In this document: one piece after another, positions 1 through 6,146 of the stretch
How positions within the stretch are numbered: the stretch's first letter is position 1
Layout: every line of letters begins with the position of its first letter
Assembly: GCA_016286935.1 (NCBI GenBank)
Contig: JAEEUO010000003.1
Location: 1 to 15,626, forward strand
Direction: 5' to 3'
From: Bacillota bacterium
GTDB lineage: Bacteria; Bacillota; Clostridia; Peptostreptococcales; Anaerovoracaceae
DNA length: 15,626 nt
Notes under the pieces: model-generated
Told to the model about the DNA's origin: nothing
Database searches by the model: none
What the model saw: the letters and a program-made list of their open reading frames with translations, nothing else
Program-made: the position numbers and the translations under genes

Positions 1-47
1 TTCGCGGTGTGTGCGGCGCTCTCCGCCGCGCGGAAAGGAAAAACGGC

Positions 48-650
48 ATGACCGGACAAAACGGAAAAACGGCGCGGATCCTCCCGCTTCTTCTCGCGCT
101 TCTTCTCGCGCTCTCCCTCGCGGGCTGCGCGGCGGAAGGCGCCGGCAAACGCGTGCACGGCGGAACGAGCGCCGTGAAGGACGTGCTGGAAAACGGAATG
201 AAGGGCGATGCCGGAACGGAGAACGCGGGACGCGCCTCGAACGTGGCCGAAAACGCGCCGGCTCCCGAAACAGCCGCCGATCCGGGCGCGGCGAAGAACG
301 AGGCGCTCGGGATCGACGTCGATCTCACGTCGCTTTCGGGCACGATGGTCTATTCGCGGGTCTACGCGATGATGACGGCTCCCCAGGACTACGTCGGAAA
401 GACGGTCCGGATGAAGGGGAACTACACGGAGATCCACGACCCCGAAACGAAGAACACGTACTACGCGTGCGTCGTCCAGGACGCGACGGCATGCTGCGCC
501 CAGGGGATCGAGTTCGTCCCGACCGGCGCCTACGCGTATCCCGCCGATTATCCGAAGGAGGGCGACGCGGTCACGGTAACGGGCGTCTTCGACACGTACG
601 TCGAAGGGCAGTACCTCTACTGCACGCTCCGGGACGCGGTGATGGACTGA
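48..650 (+). CDS. Small lipoprotein with a C-terminal conserved Cys-Cys domain, function unknown
   Basis: A predicted 200-residue exported lipoprotein. The start at 48 is preferred over the in-frame upstream codon at 9 because a purine-rich GGAAAGGAA ribosome site lies just before it and the product then begins with a normal signal peptide: Lys/Arg at 7-10, a Leu-rich core at 11-24, and a lipobox Leu-Ala-Gly-Cys ending at Cys27. Residues about 28-95 are low-complexity (Ala, Glu, Gly, Asn) and look like a flexible tether. The globular part, from about residue 97, has a Tyr-Val-Gly-Lys-Thr-Val segment, a Cys141 strand and a Cys149-Cys150-Ala-Gln motif, followed by a Gly-Asp-x-Val-Thr-Val-Thr-Gly-x-Phe strand. 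This strand pattern suggests a small OB-like beta barrel and recalls the CC-containing part of the DUF1980/YcgQ family. That resemblance is from memory and weak. I do not recognise a function. The gene is convergent with the PAP2 phosphatase gene. Confidence 0.82.
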   Translation: MTGQNGKTARILPLLLALLLALSLAGCAAEGAGKRVHGGTSAVKDVLENGMKGDAGTENAGRASNVAENAPAPETAADPGAAKNEALGIDVDLTSLSGTMVYSRVYAMMTAPQDYVGKTVRMKGNYTEIHDPETKNTYYACVVQDATACCAQGIEFVPTGAYAYPADYPKEGDAVTVTGVFDTYVEGQYLYCTLRDAVMD

Positions 651-655
651 ACGAA

Positions 656-683
656 AAAACTCCTGCCGGACGGCAGGAGTTTT
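656..683. terminator. Bidirectional intrinsic terminator
   Basis: A perfect 12-bp stem (656-667 with 672-683) closes on a GGAC loop. The stem starts with four A and ends with four T, so each strand reads as hairpin plus U-tract. It lies 6 bases after the lipoprotein stop and 25 bases beyond the phosphatase stop on the other strand, so it can end both convergent transcripts. Confidence 0.9.
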
Positions 684-708
684 AATATGCAGGCATTCGG
701 GCGCGCCG

Positions 709-1437
709 TCACGGCGCGTCTGTTGTTTCCGGTTCGGCCTTTTCCGGCTGTGCGGCGCTCTTCCGCTTCCGGGCGATCGCGATATAGCGCTTCACGAGGT
801 TGATGAGGTTCGCGTTCAGGACGAAGAACGGGAAGGCGGCGTTCTTGTGGTTCTCGAGGAGGACCCAGATGAACTCCGTGACGTACCACGCGAGGAAGGC
901 CGAGATCCAGCCGACGAGCAGGCCGAGCAGGCAGTCGGTCGGGTAGTGGGCCATCAGATAGCAGCGCGCGAAGATCATCATCACCGGCCACAGGAAGAGG
1001 AACAGCCACAGCTTGTCGTATTTCGAGTCGCGGTTCCGGAAGAACCAGATCGCGGAGACGCCCGCCATCGCGGCGCCGACGTGGCCGGACGGGCACGAGA
1101 AGCCCGTTTCCTGGACGTGGCCGGCGGCGGCCCACCACTGGAAGATCTCGACGGTCGAGAGGTAGGGGCGCGTCCGCTCGAACAGCTCCTTCAGGATCAG
1201 GTTCGAGATCAGGTAGCAGCACGCGATCGAGCCGAAGAGGCAGACGCCGAGCTTGCGCGTCTTCGGGAAGAGCATCAGGACGACCGCCAGAACGAGGAAG
1301 ATCAGCCCCTTCTCGCCGATCGCCGTCAGGAACTTCGAGAACGGCGTCAGGAAGTCGCCGCTCTTCTCCGCGAGGGCGTGGAAGCCGCTGAGCAGGAATG
1401 TGTCGATTTTTGTAATTATCTCTATGATCATATCCAT
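709..1437 (-). CDS. PAP2-superfamily membrane phosphatase
   Basis: A 242-residue integral membrane protein of the phosphatidic acid phosphatase type 2 family. These enzymes remove phosphate from lipid phosphates or undecaprenyl pyrophosphate at the membrane's outer face. The three signature motifs are present: Lys83-x6-Arg90-Pro91, Pro116-Ser117-Gly118-His119, and Arg158-x5-His164-x3-Asp168. His119 and His164 are the expected catalytic pair, and Ala157 stands where many members have Ser. Several hydrophobic segments surround them, and a charged Lys/Arg/Glu tail closes the protein. The ORF stays open to 1647, but upstream sequence is antisense to the MATE gene and not family-like. ATG 1437 (or ATG 1431) is preferred. 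Neither has a Shine-Dalgarno site, and an alternative ATG lies at 1461. Substrate cannot be told; BcrC-like or PgpB-like roles are both possible. Confidence 0.88.
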   Translation of the reverse strand: MDMIIEIITKIDTFLLSGFHALAEKSGDFLTPFSKFLTAIGEKGLIFLVLAVVLMLFPKTRKLGVCLFGSIACCYLISNLILKELFERTRPYLSTVEIFQWWAAAGHVQETGFSCPSGHVGAAMAGVSAIWFFRNRDSKYDKLWLFLFLWPVMMIFARCYLMAHYPTDCLLGLLVGWISAFLAWYVTEFIWVLLENHKNAAFPFFVLNANLINLVKRYIAIARKRKSAAQPEKAEPETTDAP

Positions 1438-1453
1438 GCGAACAGTGTATAAT
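1425..1453 (+). promoter_or_regulatory. Predicted promoter of the MATE gene
   Basis: A perfect TATAAT lies at 1448-1453, 6 bases before ATG 1460. The -35 is poor: TGATCA at 1425-1430, 17 bases upstream and inside the phosphatase coding sequence, matches only 3 of 6. The expected transcription start coincides with the ATG. Confidence 0.55.
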
Positions 1454-1472
1454 GAATTCATGAAGAAATCAA
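1444..1472 (-). promoter_or_regulatory. Predicted promoter of the PAP2 phosphatase gene
   Basis: Read on the minus strand, TTGATT (1472-1467) is followed after 17 bases by TACACT (1449-1444). Each box matches 4 of 6 consensus bases. A start point 7 bases past the -10 falls at about 1437, the A of the proposed ATG, so the message may be leaderless. The box overlaps the MATE -10. Confidence 0.4.
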
Positions 1473-2809
1473 GCGTCAGCCTGACCGAAGGGCCGATCGC
1501 GCGCCTCATCCTCTCGTTCGCGCTGCCGATCCTCGCCGGCCAGGTCTTCCAGAACCTGTACCACAGCGTCGACGCGATCGTCGTCGGAAAGCTCGTCGGG
1601 ACGACCGCCCTCGCGGCCGTCACCTCAAGCACCGACAGCACGAACATGCTGATCGGCTTCTTCTCCGGCCTCTCCGTGGGCGCGGGGGTCTTGTTCGCGC
1701 GCTATTTCGGCGCGGCGGATTACGGGAAGCTCCGCGATTCGATCCACACCGCGCTCGCGTTCGCCGTCCTGCTCGGCGTTCTGATGGCGTCCCTCGGGAT
1801 CGCGCTGACGAACCCGATCCTCCGCCTCGTCGCGTGTCCGGACGACGTCTTTCCGGAGGCGGCCGGCTATCTCCGCATCTACTTCGTCGGGATCCTCTTC
1901 ACGTCGATCTACAACGTCGGCTCGGGCATCCTCCGCGCCGTCGGCGACTCGAAGGATCCGTTCCTCTACATCGTCGTCGCGAGCCTGACGAACATCGTCC
2001 TCGACGTCGTCTTCGTCGCGTGGCTGCGCCTCGGCGTGAACGGCGTGGCGTACGCGACGATCATCGCCCAGCTCTGCTCGAACGTGCTCCTGTACCGCCG
2101 CCTGTTCCGCGCGGACGACGTCTACCGGATCGCGATCCGCGACCTGCGCATCCACAAAGAACACCTGAAGGAGATCATCCGCCTCGGCCTCCCGACCGCG
2201 CTCCAGACGTCCCTGATCTCCGTGTCGAACCTCTTCGTCCAGCGGTACGTCAACGAATTCGGCTCGTCGGTGATGGCGGGCGTCGGCGCGGCAAAGAAGA
2301 TCGACAAGTTCATCGGACTTATCCCCCAGTCGATCGCGCTCGCGTCGATGACGTTCGTCAGCCAGAACCTCGGCGCGAAGAAGCCGGAGCGGGCCTTCCG
2401 CGGCATCCGGACGGCGCTCGGGCTGTCGATCCTGTTCGTCGTCGGGCCGGGGATCCTGCTCTACGTGTTCGCGCGTCCCGTCTCGACGATCTTCACCGAC
2501 GACCCCGCGGCCCTCGGCTACGCCGTCGGAATGCTGCGCGCGATGGCGTTTTTCTTCTTCTTCCAGGCGCTCAACCAGAACTTCATGTCCGCCTCCCGCG
2601 GGTTCGGCCATTCCCGCGCGGTGATGTGGCTGTCGATGGGCGGCATGATCGTCATGCGCCAGATCTACCTCGCGGTCTCGATGCACATCTCGCACACCGT
2701 CACGAACATCTACCTCGCGTTCCCGGTCGGGTGGGCGTTCTCGGCGGTCTTCGTGATCGTCTACTTCTACTTCGCGATCTACCGGCCGTACCGCCAAAAA
2801 ACATTGTAA
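1460..2809 (+). CDS. MATE-family multidrug/toxic compound efflux transporter
   Basis: A 449-residue polytopic membrane protein, the usual size for a MATE antiporter. It reads as two homologous halves of about six membrane helices. The N-terminus has the typical Gly-Pro-Ile-x-Arg-Leu-Ile-Leu pattern, then Ala-Gly-Gln-Val-Phe-Gln-Asn-Leu-Tyr and Val-Asp-Ala-Ile-Val-Val-Gly in helix 1. The second half repeats the design with Gly-Leu-Pro-Thr-Ala-Leu-Gln and Ala-Lys-Lys-Ile-Asp, and contains Ser-Gln-Asn-Leu-Gly-Ala. Such carriers export cationic drugs or metabolites in exchange for Na+ or H+; the substrate cannot be read here. ATG 1460 is chosen because the family-like sequence begins there. In-frame ATGs at 1425 and 1436 would lie upstream of the likely transcription start. 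No ribosome site precedes 1460. No convincing plus-strand terminator follows the stop, and the next promoter begins 18 bases later. Confidence 0.93.
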   Translation: MKKSSVSLTEGPIARLILSFALPILAGQVFQNLYHSVDAIVVGKLVGTTALAAVTSSTDSTNMLIGFFSGLSVGAGVLFARYFGAADYGKLRDSIHTALAFAVLLGVLMASLGIALTNPILRLVACPDDVFPEAAGYLRIYFVGILFTSIYNVGSGILRAVGDSKDPFLYIVVASLTNIVLDVVFVAWLRLGVNGVAYATIIAQLCSNVLLYRRLFRADDVYRIAIRDLRIHKEHLKEIIRLGLPTALQTSLISVSNLFVQRYVNEFGSSVMAGVGAAKKIDKFIGLIPQSIALASMTFVSQNLGAKKPERAFRGIRTALGLSILFVVGPGILLYVFARPVSTIFTDDPAALGYAVGMLRAMAFFFFFQALNQNFMSASRGFGHSRAVMWLSMGGMIVMRQIYLAVSMHISHTVTNIYLAFPVGWAFSAVFVIVYFYFAIYRPYRQKTL

Positions 2810-2827
2810 AAAAGCCCCGCGCGGCTA

Positions 2828-2859
2828 TTGACAACGCTTGAGCGCGATGATACTATAAT
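2828..2859 (+). promoter_or_regulatory. Promoter of the infC-rpmI-rplT operon
   Basis: A perfect TTGACA lies at 2828-2833 and a perfect TATAAT at 2854-2859, but 20 bases separate them. An overlapping TACTAT (2851-2856) sits at the ideal 17-base spacing. The start point should be near 2863-2866, just before the leader RNA. Confidence 0.75.
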
Positions 2860-2864
2860 CGAGC

Positions 2865-2990
2865 AACAAGAAGGAGTCCCGCTCCTCACCCCGAGCAAAC
2901 GCGAACGGGTCGATAACGAAATAACCGCCTGCGGCGTTATTTTGAAGCGGATTCTGACTTGAGTCCGCGTTTTTATTTGCACCTGACCGG
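2865..2990 (+). ncRNA. L20-leader-type autoregulatory 5' UTR of infC-rpmI-rplT
   Basis: The untranslated stretch between promoter and infC is highly structured. It has an AGGAG/CTCCT hairpin (2872-2876 with 2882-2886), a bulged AATAAC/GTTATT-type hairpin (2920-2942), and a terminal terminator hairpin. In Bacillota, ribosomal protein L20 binds such a leader, which mimics its 23S rRNA site, and shuts off its own operon. Position, gene order and the GGAGTCCCGCTCC element fit the Rfam L20 leader; the assignment is from recognition, not a covariance search. Confidence 0.72.
2947..2974 (+). terminator. Leader attenuator (terminator) upstream of infC
   Basis: The 8-bp stem 2947-2954 with 2961-2968 contains one G-U pair, has a 6-base loop, and is followed by a five-T run at 2970-2974. 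It sits 33 bases before the infC start, inside the leader, so it would act as the premature terminator controlled by L20 binding. Confidence 0.78.
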
Positions 2991-2992
2991 TA

Positions 2993-2998
2993 AGGAGG
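2993..2998 (+). promoter_or_regulatory. infC: infC ribosome binding site that fixes an AUC start
   Basis: A perfect AGGAGG is placed 8 bases before ATC at 3007. No ATG, GTG or TTG occurs in the infC frame at a workable distance downstream of this site. The only conventional upstream in-frame codon (TTG 2959) lies inside the attenuator hairpin loop. Confidence 0.8.
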
Positions 2999-3006
2999 AT
3001 ACGGCC

Positions 3007-3522
3007 ATCAGTAAAGAAACTTTAATCAACGAAGAAATTCGTGAGAGAGAAGTCCGTCTCATCGACGAAAACGGAGCCCAGCTCGGCATCGTTCCGATCG
3101 AGGAAGCCCAGTCTCTGTCCCTTCAGAAGAACCTGGACCTCGTTCTGATCGCTCCCCAGGCGAAACCGCCCGTCTGCAAGATCATGGATTACGGCAAGTA
3201 CCGCTATGAGCTGCAGAAAAAGGAGAAGGAAGCCAAGAAGAAACAGAAGACGACCGAAGTCAAGGAAGTCCAGCTCTCCACCTTCATCGAAGAGCATGAC
3301 CTTCAGGTCAAGGCAAATAACGCAATCAAGTTCTTAAAGGACGGAAATAAGGTCAAAGTCCGGCTTCGTTTCCGCGGCCGCGAGCGCTCGAACGTCGCCG
3401 CGGGCGAGAAGACGATGGAGATGTTCCGCGTCGCGACCCAGGAGTACGCGAACGTGGACAAGGCGCCCCTCCTCGAGGGCCGCTTCCTGACGATGATCTT
3501 AGGACCGAAAGCCGACAAGTAA
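3007..3522 (+). CDS. infC: Translation initiation factor IF-3, with a probable AUC start codon
   Basis: A 171-residue IF-3 of normal length. The factor binds the 30S subunit, keeps it apart from 50S and rejects wrong start codons and tRNAs. The N-terminal domain opens with Ile-Asn-Glu-Glu-Ile-Arg and Arg-Leu-Ile-Asp, and the family signature [12 protein letters not shown] follows around residue 56. A Lys/Glu-rich linker comes next, and the C-terminal domain has the Arg-Phe-Arg-Gly-Arg-Glu segment. Homology begins only at the Ser-Lys-Glu after codon 3007, which is ATC with a perfect ribosome site 8 bases upstream. Non-canonical starts (usually AUU) are the rule for infC and permit feedback by IF-3; AUC is rarer. 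It is first in the operon, 11 bases before rpmI. Confidence 0.95.
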   Translation: MSKETLINEEIREREVRLIDENGAQLGIVPIEEAQSLSLQKNLDLVLIAPQAKPPVCKIMDYGKYRYELQKKEKEAKKKQKTTEVKEVQLSTFIEEHDLQVKANNAIKFLKDGNKVKVRLRFRGRERSNVAAGEKTMEMFRVATQEYANVDKAPLLEGRFLTMILGPKADK

Positions 3523-3533
3523 GGAGAAACATC

Positions 3534-3734
3534 ATGGCAAACGCAAAAATGAAATCCCACAGAGGCGCGTCGAAGCGCTTCAAGATCAGCGGAACCGGCA
3601 AGATTATGCGCCATAAGGCCTATAAGAGCCACATCCTGACCAAGAAATCCAGCAAACGCAAGAGAGGCCTCCGCCAGGGAACGACCCTGACCAGCGCTGA
3701 CCAGAAGAGAATCATGGCGGTTCTCGACAAATAA
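3534..3734 (+). CDS. rpmI: 50S ribosomal protein L35 (bL35)
   Basis: A 66-residue, strongly basic protein with the L35 pattern: Lys-Met-Lys-Ser-His-Arg-Gly-Ala at 5-12, Lys-Arg-Phe-Lys, then His-Lys-Ala-Tyr-Lys-Ser-His-Ile-Leu around 27-35. It binds 23S rRNA in the large subunit. A ribosome site (AAGGAGA) lies 6 bases before the ATG. It is the middle gene of infC-rpmI-rplT, the standard bacterial order, with 14 bases between it and rplT. Codon use is less GC-extreme than in the large genes to the right, as often seen in highly expressed ribosomal genes. Confidence 0.97.
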   Translation: MANAKMKSHRGASKRFKISGTGKIMRHKAYKSHILTKKSSKRKRGLRQGTTLTSADQKRIMAVLDK

Positions 3735-3748
3735 GGAGGTAGAAACAA

Positions 3749-4108
3749 ATGGCAAGAGTTAAAAGAGGCGTCAACACCCACAAGAGACACAAAAAGCTCC
3801 TTTCCCAGGCGAAGGGTTTCTATCTCTCCAAACACAACGTATTCCGCGCCGCCCGTCCGGCCGTGATGCGCTCGCTCGCGACCGCCTACGTCGGCCGCAA
3901 GAACCGCAAGCGTGACTTCCGTCGTCTCTGGATCGCCCGCATCAACGCCGGCGCCCGCGCGAACGGCATCTCCTACAGCAATCTCATGCACGGCCTGAAG
4001 CTCTCGAACATCGACATCAACCGCAAGATGCTCTCCGAGCTCGCGATCTACGACGCGCCCGCGTTCACCACGCTCTGCAATACCGCGAAGGCCGCGATCG
4101 CGAAATAA
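3749..4108 (+). CDS. rplT: 50S ribosomal protein L20 (bL20)
   Basis: A 119-residue protein of standard length. It binds 23S rRNA early in 50S assembly and, in Bacillota, represses its own operon through the leader RNA. The sequence begins with Ala-Arg-Val-Lys-Arg-Gly-Val and continues through the basic N-terminal extension. It then reaches the conserved [12 protein letters not shown] and Trp-Ile-Ala-Arg-Ile-Asn-Ala segments, and ends with the Asn-Arg-Lys-Met-Leu-Ser-Glu-Leu-Ala helix. AAGGAGG precedes the ATG. It is the last gene of the operon, with a terminator 37 bases beyond its stop. Confidence 0.97.
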   Translation: MARVKRGVNTHKRHKKLLSQAKGFYLSKHNVFRAARPAVMRSLATAYVGRKNRKRDFRRLWIARINAGARANGISYSNLMHGLKLSNIDINRKMLSELAIYDAPAFTTLCNTAKAAIAK

Positions 4109-4144
4109 ACACAAAACAAAAAACAATCACAAAGTTGCAAGGAT

Positions 4145-4176
4145 CGCCCTCCCGGGTTCGGGAGGGCGTTCTTTTT
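4145..4176 (+). terminator. Terminator of the infC-rpmI-rplT operon
   Basis: A 10-bp perfect GC-rich stem (4145-4154 with 4159-4168) has a GGTT loop and is followed by TTCTTTTT. This is a strong Rho-independent terminator after rplT. Confidence 0.93.
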
Positions 4177-4199
4177 GCCGGAGAGACGCCCAACGGCAG

Positions 4200-4231
4200 T
4201 TGTATTCCGCCCGTGCTTCCTGTATCATAAT
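4200..4231 (+). promoter_or_regulatory. Possible promoter of the LRR protein gene
   Basis: TATCAT (4223-4228) lies 17 bases after TTGTAT (4200-4205) and overlaps CATAAT (4226-4231). The -10 matches 5 of 6 in either reading; the -35 is weak. It lies 35 bases upstream of the ATG and just past the previous terminator, so a promoter is expected here. Confidence 0.45.
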
Positions 4232-4266
4232 AGAATCGACCCGTATGACGAAGAAACGAAACGACC

Positions 4267-5943
4267 ATGACCAGATCCGCTGACAATTCCACATCCGCCC
4301 GCCCGCGCAAAGGCCTGCGCGTTCTGATCGTATGCCTTGCGGTTCTTTGCGTGCTCGCGGCGGCGTGCCTCGCGCTGATCTTCACCCACAAGGTCGTCCT
4401 GTTCCGCCACGGGATCTACCTGTGGAACGCGGAGCGCGTCGAACTCGACATCCTCGAGGAGGAGATCCCGAATCTCGACTATCTGACGAACCTGAAGGAG
4501 GCGGACCTCCGCGAAAGCGCGTGCTTCCGCGAGATCGCGGCCTGGGCCGATGAACACCCGCACGTGAACGTCCTCTACACGGTCACGCTTCCGGACGGCC
4601 TGACGTTCGACGAAACGACGCGGACGATCGACTTCACGCGCGTCAGCGAGGACGACCTGCTCCTCCTGGCGGAGGACTATATGGAGTATTACCGGGACGT
4701 CCGCACAGCGAAGATCGACGCGGCGGGCTGGTCGTTCGAGACGCTCCGTGCCTTCCAGAATAAATATCCGAACGTCAAAATGACCGGAACGATCCCGGTC
4801 AGCCAGTGGCCGGTCGCCGAGCGCCTCGCCGCCTCGCGGACCTTCCCGAACATGACGGTCGTCGGTCCGGTCCGCATCGGTCCGGTCGAGATCCCGTTCG
4901 ACGCGAAGGAGGTCGATCTGTCCCGGCTGACCGCCGACGAGATCGGCGAATTCGAACAGCAGCTCGTGTTCTTCCCGAGCCTTGCGCGCGTCGACTTCGG
5001 AACGGAAGCCGCCCACGAAAAGCTCCGTGCCGTCAGCGCGTTCGCGAAGGCGCACCCGGAGTTCGGCGTCGCCTATACGATGACGGCGTTCGGCCTCGAG
5101 GTCGGCTTCCATACGCCGATCCTCGATTTCAACCACATCACGATGACCGACGACGGCGCGGAGGTGCGCGAGCTTCTCGACCTGCTTCCGAACGTAAAGA
5201 AGCTCGATATGGACTTCTGCGGCGTGGACGACGAACACATGGCGGCGATCCGCGACGACTACCCGGACGTCGACGTCGTCTGGCGCGTCTGGTTCAGCGA
5301 CGTCTACTCCGTCCGCACCGACGTCACGAAGATCCTCGCGAGCGCGTTCGGGCGCGTGACGCTGACGCCGGAGACCGCGTATCCTCTCCGCTACTGCACG
5401 AAAGTGAAATACCTCGACGTCGGCCACAACGAAACGATCGGCGACATCTCGTTCATCTCGTACATGCCCGATCTCGAGGTCCTGATCGTCGCGCTCTGCG
5501 ACGTGATCGACTTCGAGCCGCTCGCGGACTGCCCCCACCTCGAATTCCTCGAGATCTTCACGAACCGCGTCCGGACGCTCGAACCGCTCCGCAACCTGAA
5601 GGAGCTCAAGCATCTCAACATCTGCTGGAACACGAAGCTGGCGGACCTCTCGCCGATCTACGGCCTGACCCAGCTCGAGCGCCTCTGGATCGGCTGCAAG
5701 ACGAGGATCCCCCAGGAACAGATCGACCATTTCCGCGAGCTCGCGCCGGATTGCGTCGTCAACGATACGTGCACCGACCCCCACACCGACTGGCGCGAGG
5801 GGACCGAGCGCTACGAGCTCCTCAAGAAGCAGCTCGGCTACCCCTACGGCTACCAGTTCTGGGAGCGGGATCCGCTCTACAAGCCCCACGGCCATGAGGA
5901 TATGCACGGCGAACGGTATGGAGATGCTCAGACAGGAAAGTAG
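4267..5943 (+). CDS. Membrane-anchored leucine-rich-repeat protein
   Basis: 558 residues. Residues 1-16 are hydrophilic and basic, 17-39 form one hydrophobic helix without a lipobox or clear cleavage site, and the rest is soluble. It is therefore probably a type II membrane protein with the bulk outside. From about 382 to 480 there are four to five internalin-like repeats of 22-24 residues (Leu-x-x-Leu-x-Ile/Val, with Leu-x-x-Leu-x-x-Leu spacing). Before these, a weaker motif of the kind (His/Tyr)-Pro-x-Val-x-Val-x-(Tyr/Trp)-x-Val begins at residues 97, 167, 263 and 332, each followed by Asp-rich strands. The C-terminus is rich in Tyr, His and Asp and carries no sortase signal. LRR arrays usually bind protein or glycan; the partner is unknown. 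No ribosome site of note precedes ATG 4267, which is the only reasonable start. It forms its own transcription unit. Confidence 0.85.
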   Translation: MTRSADNSTSARPRKGLRVLIVCLAVLCVLAAACLALIFTHKVVLFRHGIYLWNAERVELDILEEEIPNLDYLTNLKEADLRESACFREIAAWADEHPHVNVLYTVTLPDGLTFDETTRTIDFTRVSEDDLLLLAEDYMEYYRDVRTAKIDAAGWSFETLRAFQNKYPNVKMTGTIPVSQWPVAERLAASRTFPNMTVVGPVRIGPVEIPFDAKEVDLSRLTADEIGEFEQQLVFFPSLARVDFGTEAAHEKLRAVSAFAKAHPEFGVAYTMTAFGLEVGFHTPILDFNHITMTDDGAEVRELLDLLPNVKKLDMDFCGVDDEHMAAIRDDYPDVDVVWRVWFSDVYSVRTDVTKILASAFGRVTLTPETAYPLRYCTKVKYLDVGHNETIGDISFISYMPDLEVLIVALCDVIDFEPLADCPHLEFLEIFTNRVRTLEPLRNLKELKHLNICWNTKLADLSPIYGLTQLERLWIGCKTRIPQEQIDHFRELAPDCVVNDTCTDPHTDWREGTERYELLKKQLGYPYGYQFWERDPLYKPHGHEDMHGERYGDAQTGK

Positions 5944-6008
5944 CTCCGTACAGTCCGAAAAGAAGGACAAGGGGAAGGCAAGAACGAATTGATAAAGCAG
6001 AGATGGGT

Positions 6009-6036
6009 GAGGCGGCTTCGGCCGCCTCGCTTTTTT
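6009..6036 (+). terminator. Terminator after the LRR protein gene
   Basis: An 8-bp GC stem (6009-6016 with 6021-6028) is closed by the very stable UUCG tetraloop, followed by GC and six T. It ends the LRR unit 66 bases after its stop and isolates it from nrdR. Confidence 0.93.
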
Positions 6037-6055
6037 CTGTGAAGATTTCGTTTTT

Positions 6056-6087
6056 TTGCACCACAGAATCACAAGATGTAGTATAAT
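6056..6087 (+). promoter_or_regulatory. Promoter of the nrdR-cmk-maf-mre operon
   Basis: A perfect TATAAT is at 6082-6087. TTGCAC at 6056-6061 is 20 bases upstream of it, or 17 bases upstream of an overlapping TAGTAT (6079-6084). The transcript should start near 6094 and has a leader of about 53 bases with a small GCCAC/GTGGC hairpin (6105-6118). No clear NrdR box was seen. Confidence 0.6.
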
Positions 6088-6146
6088 AACAAATATCTAT
6101 GGAGGCCACGCTTGTGGCTTGGACAGTATTGAAGGAGGCTTATAGT

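Noticed and set aside
13..29. GCGGCG/CGCCGC inverted repeat at the window start
   Set aside because: It has no T-run and lies in very GC-rich DNA; it may be the tail of an unseen upstream feature but supports no call.
1253..1459. A longer MATE protein starting at 1253 (or ATG 1425/1436)
   Set aside because: The extra residues are antisense to the conserved PAP2 gene and precede the TATAAT-predicted transcript start; family homology begins at 1460.
1438..1647. A longer PAP2 protein up to 1647
   Set aside because: The extension is the antisense of the MATE coding sequence and contains no PAP2-like sequence. ATG 1461 remains only a minor alternative.
2813..2826. AGCC/GGCT hairpin after the MATE stop as its terminator
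   Set aside because: The stem is only 4 bp. A T-run exists only on the minus strand, where no gene needs it; the plus strand lacks a U-tract.
2959..3006. An N-terminal extension of infC from TTG 2959
   Set aside because: It lies within the attenuator hairpin and leader, has no ribosome site, and its residues do not resemble IF-3.
6099..6146. In-frame ATG 6099 as the nrdR start
   Set aside because: It would place 16 extra residues before the conserved Met-Arg-Cys-Pro, and the strong GAAGGAGG site belongs to 6147.
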